The notes beneath the pieces are model-generated. The model was not told the DNA's origin, made no database searches, and was given only the letters and a program-made list of their open reading frames with translations. From Hygrophila difformis (lineage: Eukaryota > Streptophyta > Magnoliopsida > Lamiales > Acanthaceae), in the NCBI GenBank assembly GCA_030278955.1, contig JAOANR010000002.1, positions 16,479,672-16,543,671 of the forward strand: a stretch of 64,000 nucleotides of DNA, given 5' to 3'. The translations under genes and the position numbers were made by a program. Each line of letters opens with the position of its first letter. The first letter of the stretch is position 1. Shown here piece by piece: positions 32,615-43,126 of this stretch.

Positions 32615-35600
32615 TTAGGCTATGGTGCATAGACCAAGTTCCCGCCTCAACTTTTCAAATCGATCTCCATCGAGAGCTTTGGTGAAGATGTCCGCGTTTT
32701 GTTCTTGTGTTCCAACATACTCCAGGGACACTACTTCATCTTCCACTAGTTCTCGGATGAAATGGTGCCTAATATCAATGTGCTTGGTTCGACTGTGTTG
32801 CACTGGATTTCTTGAAATACTTATCGCACTCATGTTGTCGCAAAGAACCACTAGCTTGTCTTGGTCAATGCAATAGTCACTAATCATCTGTCTCATCCAT
32901 AAGAGCTGTGCACAGCAGCTCCCTGCTGCAATATACTCCGCTTCTACCGTGGAGAGGAATATAGAGTTCTGCTTTTTGCTGTACCAACTCACCAGGTTGG
33001 TTCCAACGTAAAAACATCCTCCTGTGGTGCTTTTTCTGTCGTCGACATTACCAGCCCAATCCGCATCAGTGTATCCGATCAACTGTAGGTTGGATTCTTT
33101 GGAGTACCATATGCCCAAATCAGGTGTTCCAGCAATGTATCGGATCACCCGTTTTGCAGCCTTGAGGTGAGACTCCTTTGGATCTGCTTGGTATCTGGCA
33201 CATACTCCTAAGGCGTAACTGATGTCGGGTCTGCTTGCTGAGAGGTAGAGAAGGCTTCCAATGATCCCTCTATACATCTTTTGATCAACACTCTTTCCTG
33301 CCAGATCCTTGTGGAGTTTGTCAGATGTTCCAATCGGTGTTCGAACAGGCTTGCTGGATTCCAGTCCAAATTTCTTGACAATGCTTTTGGCATATTTTGA
33401 TTGATTTAGAAACGTTCCTTCCTTTTTCTGAGTAACCTGCATGCCAAGAAAGAATGTTAATTCCCCTACCATACTCATCTCAAATTCCTTACCCATAGTC
33501 TCGATGAACTTGTCCTTGAGCACATGGGAGGTTGATCCGAACACGATATCATCCACATAGACTTGAGCCACGATGATTCCTTTGGAGTCTTCCTTGATGA
33601 ACATGCTCTTGTCTGTACTCCCTCTTCTATATCCATTTTCGAACAGGTATTTTGAAAGCCTCTCGTACCATGCCCTTGGTGCTTGTTTAAGCCCGTAGAG
33701 AGCTTTGTTCAATCGAAAGACATGGTCAGGGAAGTCTGCATCTTCGAAACCCTTAGGTTGTTCCACATACACCTCTTCTTTCAACCAACCATTCAGGAAG
33801 GCGCTCTTGACGTCCATCTGGTAGAGTTTGAAACCCATCGAGCATGCAACGGCAAGAAGTAGTCTCACAGCTTCGAGTCTTGCCACAGGTGCAAAGGTCT
33901 CACTGTAGTCTACTCCCTCTACTTGAGTGTATCCTTAAGCAACGAGCTTGGCTTTGTTGCGAATCACATTCCCATTCTCGTCACTCTTGTTCTTGAAAAC
34001 CCATTTTGTGCCAATGACGTTGGTGTGATCTGGACGCTCGACCAAGGTCCATACTTCATTCCTCTTGAACTGAGCAAGCTCTTCCTGCATGGCATTAATC
34101 CAGTTTTCATCTTGTAGAGCTTCTTCAACTCTGGTAGGTTCAATCCTGGAGGTGAAATAATGCAATCCTGCAAACTCTCTATAGTCGATCTTCTTCTTAA
34201 CTCGAGTTATCCGATCTTCGAGTACATCCCCAATCACATCCTCTGGGTTGTGATTGCGATGAATTCTGACTTGGGGGACAACCGCTTCTGACTGTGACGG
34301 TGTTCCAACGGGTGTTTGAACACTGGGTTGGATCTCCTCACTTTCAGTAGTAGTTTCCAGTTTGTCCCCTGATAAAGATCGTGTTTGACCAGAGCTTTGG
34401 GTGTCTTTCTCTGCATCCTCCTCCTGAGACTCGACCGGAGTACCTCTGTTGGGTGCATCTTCCACAGTGACATTCGTGGATTCGATTACCTTCCTGGTTC
34501 TAGATTTGTATACTCGAAAGGCCTTGCTTGAGGTTGAATACCCAACGAAGATGCCTTCGTCACTTTTCTCCTTGAACTTCCCGGTGTGTTCCCTGTCATT
34601 AAGTACAAAACACTTGCAACCAAAGATGTGAAAATATGATATTGAAGTCTTTTTACCCTTCCATAATTCATATGGAGTCATAAGTGTTTTGGGCCTGATG
34701 TACACTCTATTTATCATATAACACGCCGTGTTGATTGCTTCTGCCCAGAGAAACTCAGGAACCTTCTTGGAGTTGATCATAACTCGTGCCATTTCTTGCA
34801 AGGTGCGATTCTTCCTCTCTACCACTCCGTTCTGCTGGGGAGTTTGTGGTGCTGAAAACTCGTGTTTGATTCTAAGGCTGGAACAGTAATCATCAAACGC
34901 CTGATTTTCGAATTCCTTCCCATGATCGCTGCGAATTCTCTTCACTTTGCAGTCTTTCTCGTTCATAATTTGGTTGCATAGTTTCATAAAAACTTTGAAG
35001 GCTTCGCTCTTTTCCCTGATAAAATCAACCCACGTATATCTGGAAAAATCATCTACACAAACGAATATATACCGTTTACCTCCCAGACTAGGAATTTCAG
35101 TTGGTCCAATGAGGTCCATGTGTAAGAGTTCCAGACAGTGTGTTGTTGCATTGTGTTCAGTCACGGGATGGGACACACGAGTTTGCTTGTTCTTGACACA
35201 GTCTTCACAGAAATCCGAGGCGTGTTTCTTTAGATCTGGAAGTCCATGAACGGCTCCTGTTCTGCTTAGCTTAATTAGATCTCTGAAGTTCAGATGACCT
35301 AATTTCTCATGCCATAGTAGATTCCGGGAACCTCCTGCATCCTTCACAAAATTACAGGTTTGCACAAGTAAATAGCAGTCATTTCGAGATCTCAGACCCC
35401 TCATGACGCACACATCGTTAGGATCAAGAACTTCACAATATTTTTTGTTAAAGGATACAGTCAAGTCCTCATCGCATAGTTGACTTATGCTTATGAGATT
35501 GGCATGCAGTCCTTCCACATAGTAGACATTGTTGAGCTTGGGCAGGCCATTTCCGTGGAGAGTTCCTTGTCCCGAGAGACGACCTTTCTTACCATCTCCA

Positions 35601-35980
35601 AAGACCACCGATCCACCATCAATGTCTTTGAATGATTTAAGGACATCTTTGTCTCCTGTCATATGCCTCGAGCAACCACTATCGAAGTACCAAGTTGCAC
35701 TCTTATTCTTTTGTCTAGAAGTTAGGAAGGCAACATTACACATGGCAGAATATTTAGCAACCCACTCACGCCTTATGGAGATCCTCTTCTTTAGTTCTTC
35801 ATTAGGCCGGGTAACGGGTCTTCCTTCTAGGAGATCCTTGATGATCTTCCGACAGTGATCTATCTTGTGACCTCCTGCATTAATCACAAACAAGAGGTCC
35901 TTTGAACATATTCCTTTTTCTGCCAGGATCCTTGGAACCTTTATGAATGGTCTTGGTGTTCCGAGTAGGTGTTTGTTCAT
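32615..35980 (-). pseudogene. Copia pol: protease, integrase, reverse transcriptase, RNase H; one in-frame stop
   Basis: From 35980 downward on the minus strand: protease with WYFDSGCSRHMTGD, GAG-pre-integrase with WHEKLGHLNF and the CxxC of the integrase zinc finger, the integrase core (LELLHMDLIGP, IRSDHGKEFEN, QQNGVVERKNRT), and the reverse transcriptase (MDVKSAFLNG, YVDDIVFGS near 33550). RNase H follows (YTDADWAG, TVEAEYIAA, KTKHIDIRHHFIREL) and the frame ends at 32615. The chain is continuous except for a TAA at about 33935-33937 just before the RT core, where related elements have a glutamine. Catalytic residues of protease, integrase and RT appear present. It joins gag through a frame change near 35900-35980. 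Confidence 0.92.
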
Positions 35981-37606
35981 TGAGCTGGCCTCCAGCTACG
36001 AACTTGGTTTTTTCCTTTGAGGTAGAAGTGGAGCCTGAGTTATTGTATCCAAGTCCTTGTCTGTTCCCATGAGATTTCCCAGCTGCTAAAGCATCATCCA
36101 GTTTTGCCTTGCCTTTATTCATGTCCGAGAGAATCTTTTCGAATTTGCTGAGTTTTTCCCTGAGATCAGTGATTTCCACAGTCAGAAGATCATGCTTTGA
36201 AGAGATCTTCTCCTTTTCTTCTTTCTCATAGAGTATTCCAGCCTCGAGTTCAGTCACATGTATGGACACCACTTCAGCTTTAGACAGTAAGTCTTTGTTT
36301 TCGTCCAGGAGCCTCTCAATCTCATTTCTAAGATCCTGATTGGTCCTTTGCATATCTTCGATCTCAGCATTGAAGTTTCCAGCCTTTCGAATACTTCATT
36401 GTAGAGATCCATGAGACGCTCTATTTTATCTGCTTCTTTGCTGCTAAGAGACGCACAATCATGATCAGAAAAATCATTATTTACAGGTTTAGAAGAGATA
36501 CCATGTTGTGACTCAGTGTCTGAACATGAGTCTGAGTCCCATGTTCCTGGTGCCACAAGAGCAATCCCATGCTCAGATTCTTCTTCACTGTATTCAGGTT
36601 CCTCGTCATGATCGCTAAAAGTGATGTGGTAGGTCTTCTTCTCCTTCTTCTTCAGATTAGCACAATCAGCCCTAATGTGACCGAAGCCTCTGCATTCATA
36701 GCATTCTGGTCCTTTGGGCTTTTCCTCAGTCTGTTGATCCTTGCCATAGGGTTTGGATCTCCTTTTGGAGTCTCTCCTGAAGTTCGATCCTTCACCCTTT
36801 CCGCTAGGATACCCTTGCTTTCTTTTCTTGTTCTTGAGGAGTCTGGCCAGTCTCTTAGTGAGAAGAGAGATCTCATCATCATCACTGTGATCACTATCAA
36901 TCTCGGCTTCCTTGTCACTCACCAACTTGGACTCAGCCTTGAAGGCTATGCTCTTGCTCCCGGCTTCCTTGCAATGATCCATTTCCCATGATTGGAGAAT
37001 CCCCATTAGTTCATCTACTTGCATGGTGGAGTAGTCCTTGTAGAGTTCGAGGGCAGCAATCTTGGGATTGAACCTGTCAGGGATTGTTCCTACTATCTTT
37101 CTCACCAATTCTTGCTAGGAATAAGTCTTCCCAAGTTGGTGTGCCTGGTTGGTCAAGTCACGAATTCTACCAACATAGCTAACAATGCTTTCATTTCCAT
37201 CCATGATTAGTTTGTGGAATTGTGACTCTAAAGAAATTAACTTGGAAGATCGAACAGAAGCCATACCTTCATGGGAGTTTACCAGTACTGCCCATGCACC
37301 ATAAGCCGTGTCGCACGAGGAGATAAGCTTGTATTGTTCTTCAGTAACCCCGTTGAAGATAGCATTGAGAGCCTTAGAGTTCATGGAGGATAAGGTCTTT
37401 TCTTCGGCAGTCCATTTGTCCTTGGGCTTTGGTGTCTTGACACCTTCATCGTCCTCGACAGTGGGACGCTCGATCTTGGATTCCACAGCATCCCATACTC
37501 CTTCATCAATGGCCATGAGAAAAGCCCTCATTCTGGTTTTCCAATAGGAAAAATTTGTTCCATCCAACAAAGGTGGCCTGGAAATGTTTCCTCCTTCACG
37601 ACTCAT
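35880..37606 (-). pseudogene. Copia gag, broken by a stop and a frameshift
   Basis: The ATG is at 37606 on the minus strand. The N-terminal DUF4219/UBN2-like gag region (LDGTNFSYWKTRMRAFLMA) runs to a TAG at about 37115-37117, continues in the same frame with a CCHC zinc knuckle (CYECRGFGHIRADC, near 36660-36720) and an acidic tail, and loses frame near 36350-36370. The remainder (a coiled-coil-like Glu/Lys-rich stretch, 36353-35880) is in another frame. Gag forms the particle and binds RNA. The breaks make this copy non-autonomous. Confidence 0.88.
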
Positions 37607-37638
37607 CTTGACGCTTGGATCTCACCCGAAGGTGTGTG

Positions 37639-37651
37639 CGCTCTGATACCA
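37639..37651 (-). other. Copia primer-binding site, initiator tRNA-Met
   Basis: On the minus strand TGGTATCAGAGCG lies 2 bp after the 5' LTR end. It is complementary to the 3' end of plant initiator tRNA-Met. Confidence 0.93.
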
Positions 37652-37653
37652 CT

Positions 37654-37917
37654 TGTTAGTCCCCTTTACGTCAAGGCTAAAAACCTAAATCACAACTGTT
37701 TGTTCAACCACACCTTTAAATATAATGTTAGTAGATTAGTTACTAAATCGATAGATAAGTGCAGAAAATAAACATGAACAAACAGAGAGTTGTTGACCCA
37801 GTTCGGCCCAAGGCCTACGTCTGGGGGATACCAATCCAGGAGAGTTCCACTATGTGTTCGAACACCACGTTGTAATACGAACAATAGTGAACAAGTAATC
37901 TTTTACTCCAACATCCA
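37654..37917 (-). mobile_element. Copia 5' LTR, truncated by insertion
   Basis: It starts TGTTAGT at 37654 and follows the other LTR closely for 264 bp, then stops abruptly at 37917 where the Athila-like LTR begins (TGATAAT). The missing 679 bp should resume beyond the right edge of the window. Confidence 0.9.
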
Positions 37918-38249
37918 TGATAATAGCCAAAATTGTCCATTATTTCCAATCCATTTCCGTGTCTGAGACGGACATTTTGATCGTATTCCCATCTTATTTC
38001 AATGAGAAAGCAGTTGAATTCGACAGATTAATGCAAGTTTGTAAGAAAAATAAGCTGGCAATGAAAGACACAAAAATATGCAATTTTAATTGTATTTGTG
38101 TTAGAAAAATCCAAAAACATGAAAAAAGGAAAAAGAAAAGAAAAAGAATGAAAAGATGGGCAAAAGAATAAAATAGCCCACAAAAGTCAAAAAGATGGGA
38201 AAAAGAATGAAAATCCCACAATCTGAAATTTTGGTTAAGTTTTGAAGAC

Positions 38250-38690
38250 CAATTCGGTCTATACGCAATTCGGCCTAAACCGAATTGCTCATTAGACCGA
38301 ATTGTTGAAAAGAAGAAGAAAAAGAGAAGTGTTGAAGAAGAAAAGAGCAACCAATTCGGCCTGTGGCAATTCGGTCTAAACCAAATTGACCCCTAGACCG
38401 AATTGCACTATGGGAAGAAGACCCTGAGCAGAAAAGAAAAGAAGGAGTTCGAAGACCCTGAGCAGAAAAGAAAAGAAGGAGTTCGATATATGCAATTCGG
38501 TCTAGGCCGAATTGATTGCATAGATCGAATTGCCTCAAAACAAGGAAGCCAAGCAGGAGCCATCATCAGTTCGACAAGGCCTATTCGGTCTACCCATAGA
38601 CCAAATCACCACATTCCATGCTCAAGATCAAGAAGAAAAACCTCATTTCACCAATTCGGTCTAAACCGAACTGCTTGAGGAGACCGAATC
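38250..38690. repeat. LTR1 palindrome cluster 1 (CAATTCGGTCTA type), upstream of TATA
   Basis: Cassettes begin at 38250, 38352, about 38491, 38572 and 38652. The first two have four half-sites in forward-forward-reverse-reverse order: forward at 38250 and 38266, reverse at 38276 and 38293; forward at 38352 and 38367, reverse at 38377 and 38394. The inner pair forms a 22-bp palindrome in both. The others have two or three half-sites. Unrelated sequence separates the cassettes. Confidence 0.9.
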
Positions 38691-38774
38691 ACATTCAAAA
38701 TTGCAGCTTTGAGCACGTGAGAAATGCATGGCACTGTGGATGGACCCTGATGGGCCTAGGGTTCCGAGAAGAAG

Positions 38775-38782
38775 TATAAAAG
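38775..38782 (+). promoter_or_regulatory. TATA box of LTR1
   Basis: TATAAAAG lies about 85 bp downstream of palindrome cluster 1 and is followed by a CT/CA-rich leader (CTTCCTCAACACAAG). Confidence 0.7.
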
Positions 38783-39676
38783 CTGACCTTCCTCAACACA
38801 AGAAAAAATCCGAACACTCACACTTGGACATTTGCTGGGAGACAAAAAGAAGGAGCAGAAGGTTCTTTCCACCCCTTAAGGGTTAGGTAGGTAGTTTAGT
38901 TTAGTTAGTTTATTTTTCAAGCTTGTAGTGTAGTTTTAATGCTTTTGATCTTAGTTTATTTTTTTTTTATAGAAGCTTGTTACTACGTCTAGTGTAGCCA
39001 TCACCATACACTTTAAATGCTTTGTAGTTAAAATAAACCCTACCCTCAAGTTAATGATGGTTTTAGGGTTGTTTATTTGCTTTCAAGTGTCAATACAAGA
39101 AGAAATCCAGAAATTAGTTTTTATTTCAAGTGTTTGGCACTTATTTAATGCTTTCCTTAGCAATAAATGTTAGAATGTTTGTTTGTTTCAACTAGGTTAC
39201 ATTTATTATGTCCTAGTTGACTTACATTCTCAATAAATGCATGTTTAGTGGGTTTTTGGCTTGTTCTTATACCTTAGTGCTTCAAATGAGTGTTCTTAGG
39301 TTTTAGATGATTTTAGGGTTGTTAGATTTTATTTTTAATGTCTTATGTTGCTGATTTGGTCTATTGTTTTAGCTTATTATTGCCTTAGATAATGTAAGTG
39401 TTCTTGCCTTTATGCATGCAGTTCTTATTTTCTTAGTATGTTAGGTTCTTTAACCTTTGATGTCTTGTTTGTAGAAATAGGGTTTAATTCATGCCAAATG
39501 CCTGCTAGACACGTAACCTATTATGCCTATTTTCCCTAATTTGCTCACTAGTGTGGCTGTGAGGTGACATTGATGTGAAATGAAGGATTAGGTAATTCTC
39601 ATCCATCATAAATCATACAGTGTAAACCGAACCTGTACTTGCGAGCACAAAAATATCTCTTATGTGAGAGAAGACA

Positions 39677-40255
39677 TGCAATTCGATTTGAGGCAATTCG
39701 GTCTAAACCGAACCGAATTGCCCATGAGAATGGAATTGCATGGCAAAAATACTTGTTGAATGCCTTATTTGAAAATCTATATGCAATTCGGTCTAGGTGA
39801 TTCGGTCTAAACCGAATTGCCCATGAGACCGAATTACATAGCAAAAATCATTCTCATATGGTGTACAAGCAATTCGGTCTGTGCGAATTCGGTTTAGACC
39901 GAATTCCTCTCATAGATCGAATTGACCTTGTACACCATATTGTATGCATTCCATCCATTCATGCCTTAGTTTATTTTATGTCTTTTACCGATTCGAATTG
40001 CCAATTCGGTCTAGACCGAATTCTCTTACCAATTCGAATTACCCTCATTTTGGGGTAAATGCCTTAGCCAAATTTGAGTGAAGGAATGACTTCATCAATT
40101 CGAATTGTCCCATTCGGTTTAGACCGAATTGTTTTGACAATTCGAATTAGAGGATGCTTCATTACTTTACAAGGATTAACTGGGTACGGTATTACTTCAT
40201 ACCTCCTGCATCCTCAATTCGGTCCAATCTGCATTGTGCCCAATAGACCGAATTG
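39677..40255. repeat. LTR1 palindrome cluster 2 (CAATTCGGTCTA type), downstream of TATA
   Basis: Six cassettes at about 39677, 39784, 39870, 39987, 40097 and 40213. At 39784 the half-sites are forward 39784 and 39798, reverse 39808 and 39825; at 39870 forward 39870 and 39885, reverse 39895 and 39913. The inner palindrome is 22 bp in both. Two cassettes (39987, 40097) carry a simpler CAATTCGAATTG palindrome as the outer element. Confidence 0.9.
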
Positions 40256-42840
40256 CTTTCTTCGTTCTATTTTAAAACCTCAAAAACATTTTGTCTTCCT
40301 GAGTTGTGTAAGTTGCATGGGTGCAATGGGCTTAGGCCCATTACATCCACTCTTATCCATTACGCATCTAAATTCATGAGTGTCTAAACTATTGTGTGAT
40401 TAACACTCACACAGTAACAAAAAGATTCTCTTATTTTATTTTCGGTCTTTTCCGTATTGTGTGAAACAACTAGTAAGGAATATATCAGACTAATGTTGGC
40501 GGGTATTCCCACACGGATAAACTAGCTCGTAGTCTGAATATTAATTATTAGTTGTTATTTTGCATGGTCTGGATAGTGGTCGGTGGAAGCCTTGGCGGTT
40601 CGTCCATCCGGGATTATAATAGCTGCTCAGCTGACTCCTATCCGGATACAGTTTCCTTTTCTTTATCTTAATTTCAAACCTGAATTTTGAGCTGTAATGT
40701 TATCCAATGGTGTCGATCAACACTTTTCGAATAGTACTACAGTGAGAAAATATGTAGGTTTTTCTCTCATTTCACAGAGAGCAGGAGTCTTAATGATAGC
40801 GATCACTGTCGTTTAAGGTCTTCTGCTGTCTAAAATCATCTCACCTTAATGATTAGGTTAACTGGACCACAGATAACTGCAATCCAATTAACCCTAATTG
40901 TTTTGTCATCTCTTTAGCCAAAATTCTTCTTATCTCCGGCTAATCCATCTTCGTGTATCAAATTCTGTCTAACCCCACCATATATTTTGGGGTAATTTAT
41001 TTTGCTTCTCATATACATGTATGCATGATATTATTATGTAGGTATTGTGGTCTATAATATTTTGGAGATCCTTCTCCTTGGACATAGAAGTCTTGATTTA
41101 AATCAGATGCTGCATAATAAATTTCCACAAAAATCACTTTATAAAATCCGGATCTGAGTAAGGGATAAATTCGACAGTTATGACTAACTCATATTCTACT
41201 GGGGTTGATTTTGAGAACTTAGAAGCAGAGTCAGCGATTAGGTCTCTCCTAGACTGAAAGGATCTGTGTTTTAATTGAGAATTTAGTACCTGTTTAGGGA
41301 ATGATTTTCAAATATCTATTTCTTTCTCAAAATTACAGTGTGTTGGAAATCTTTTATTAAGTATTACATCGAATCAGTGTCCACTTGGATTCGGATAAGA
41401 TGTGATAAATAATATGGGAGGAACAACATATAGGTCTTAGTTAATTTCTAAGGTAGGATTGAGTATTCTTTCAACTACTATCTTCTCCCACCAAAGCCTA
41501 GAATTGAGTCTCGAGTGAGTACATTCGCAATAGGTCTTCATAGGTCTGTTCCACTCATGTTTGTATCTCATAACTAACCGAATGTTATAAGCCCTGTGGC
41601 TTACTGATATTTGGGAAGTTCTAAATCTGCATCTGGTCACCAAGACTAGGGGCTCTTTCATACTAACGGAATGAGATGACCTTTTAAGACTTCCGAGTGA
41701 TAGGTTTTTAAAGTGCTCTCCTTACTGCTTTCTTTACCGCTTTCTTTAAAACGCTTTCATAGAGGTTACTCGGAAGAATTAGAGGTTGGCCGCCGGTTGT
41801 AAGGTTTAAGAGTTATGGATTAGTTCGGGATTAGATCTAGACTTTGGGTGTGACAAGAGGGATGATAGGAGTACTTGGCATGTCAATTAATGATGTGTTA
41901 GGTGTTGCTTATCCACCATAGAGAGATAACATACCTCGGCAGGGGCAGTTATCAATCTGTGGTATCTTAGAGGTTGAGGTCTTAAGGCATGTAAATTCTG
42001 ACTGTAAGTACCTGTCTGTTAAAGGGAACATAGTCTAGAAAGCATGAGAGTTAGCTAACTGAAAGGATTATCCTAAGTGAAGATCTGTGTATTAAAATGG
42101 AAGTTTAATTGTGTTTCATCTGAATCTTGTCCAATCTTTATTATTTTCCCCCTGTCCATTCTGTCACATTTTAAATAAGCTTTCGTAGAATAATTTTATC
42201 CGCTTTCTTAGTATAATTTTATCGCTTTCTTAGAATAAATTTAATCGCTTTTTAGACTAAATTTATCATGCTTTGTAGAATAATCTTTTACTGCTTTCAT
42301 AATCTAGTTTAAATTATGTCAAGTAGTAGTTAGAAACCATTGCAAGACTTGAATCGAGTAACCGAGTGTAAAATCTTAGTAAACGACGTGGGCCCTGCTT
42401 CTATCGCACATCCTCCAGTGAACGATCCGGTCTTACTATAAATTACTGCAATTTTTGACACCGTGCGCTTTCAGGGGCACAGTTTCTTAGCACGAGCAAT
42501 AAAAACATGACAACCTATAAATATATCCCTTATCCCAAATCCATCTTCATAAATTGGTTTCATTAAATTAAATTGAAAACCAGGATTATTATGTTTCGGA
42601 AAATACTCATATAGTGGGAACTTGTCAAAAGTTTCATGGCAAGGATCTCCATAGCACGAAATTGTCAAAAGTTTCATGCTGGGAAGTTCCACAGTGTCGT
42701 TTGAAATCAAAGTCTCCCACATGAGTAATAAAAAGTGAAATATATCCTTAAACCCCTTTCCCGTGAATCATCACTCTTTTCTTTTAGTAAATTCAAACTT
42801 GGGATATTTTCGAAAATACTCGTGTAGTAAATTGTCAAAA

Positions 42841-43000
42841 GCTTCATAGCACCGTTGCCGGGGACCTTCAGTGTGTCAGACAGATGTAATAAATGATACT
42901 ATATTAAGTATTGAGCGCTGATGTCTGTTAAGATTGAATTGTCTACCCCGGCTGCACCATGAAATTTGTCAAAAGTTTCAAGGCGCCGTTGCCGGGGAGG
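42841..43000 (+). other. Two LTR-end/primer-site junctions of element 1
   Basis: AAAAGCTTCA followed by TAGCACCGTTGCCGGGGA ends the presumed LTR at 42846. A second, better-preserved junction (AAAAGTTTCA, then AGGCGCCGTTGCCGGGGA) lies at 42971-42998. The plant Athila/Tat primer site is of the form TGGCGCCGTTGCCGGGGA. Which one was used cannot be decided without the 3' LTR. Confidence 0.75.
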
Positions 43001-43126
43001 ATGCAGCGCCGTTTATTAAGAGAACTACACTCCTGATTTACTCATAGATAGTTTTTGTATATATTCTTGAACCATCACTAACCTGGGGGTTGTGCAGGTG
43101 CTGTCAAATCTTGATACAAACTGCTT

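Larger units (their letters stand above)
28770..37917 (-). mobile_element. Ty1/copia retrotransposon, SIRE-like, minus strand, 5' LTR truncated
   Basis: Read on the minus strand the order is 5' LTR fragment (37917-37654), primer-binding site, gag, pol (protease, integrase, reverse transcriptase, RNase H), a further ORF, polypurine tract and 3' LTR (29712-28770). The integrase-before-RT order and motifs are copia type. Large size, a tRNA-iMet primer site and an ORF after pol fit the SIRE/Maximus lineage. The two LTR parts differ at 5 positions in about 264 bp. The 5' LTR is interrupted at 37917 by an Athila-like element. Confidence 0.93.
37918..42846 (+). mobile_element. LTR1: 5' LTR of element 1 (about 4.9 kb)
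   Basis: It starts TGATAATAGCC and ends TTTCA at 42846 (or at 42980 if the second junction is the real one). Outside the palindrome clusters it is clearly homologous to LTR2 and LTR3, including the shared block ending ACGTGGGCCCTGCTTC near 42390-42410. Two clusters of CAATTCGGTCTA/TAGACCGAATTG half-sites (38250-38690 and 39677-40255) flank a TATA box at 38775. From 40256 to 42846 there is no gene; the 3' part has repeated TTGTCAAAAGTTTCA words. Confidence 0.85.

Noticed and set aside
42471..42722. Antisense ORF in the LTR 3' region, open in all three LTRs (also 53352-53741, 63200-63589)
   Set aside because: Differences between LTR1 and LTR2 are mostly amino-acid-changing, the frame runs across the iterated LTR-end words, and no domain is recognisable. 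It is probably an accidental open frame.
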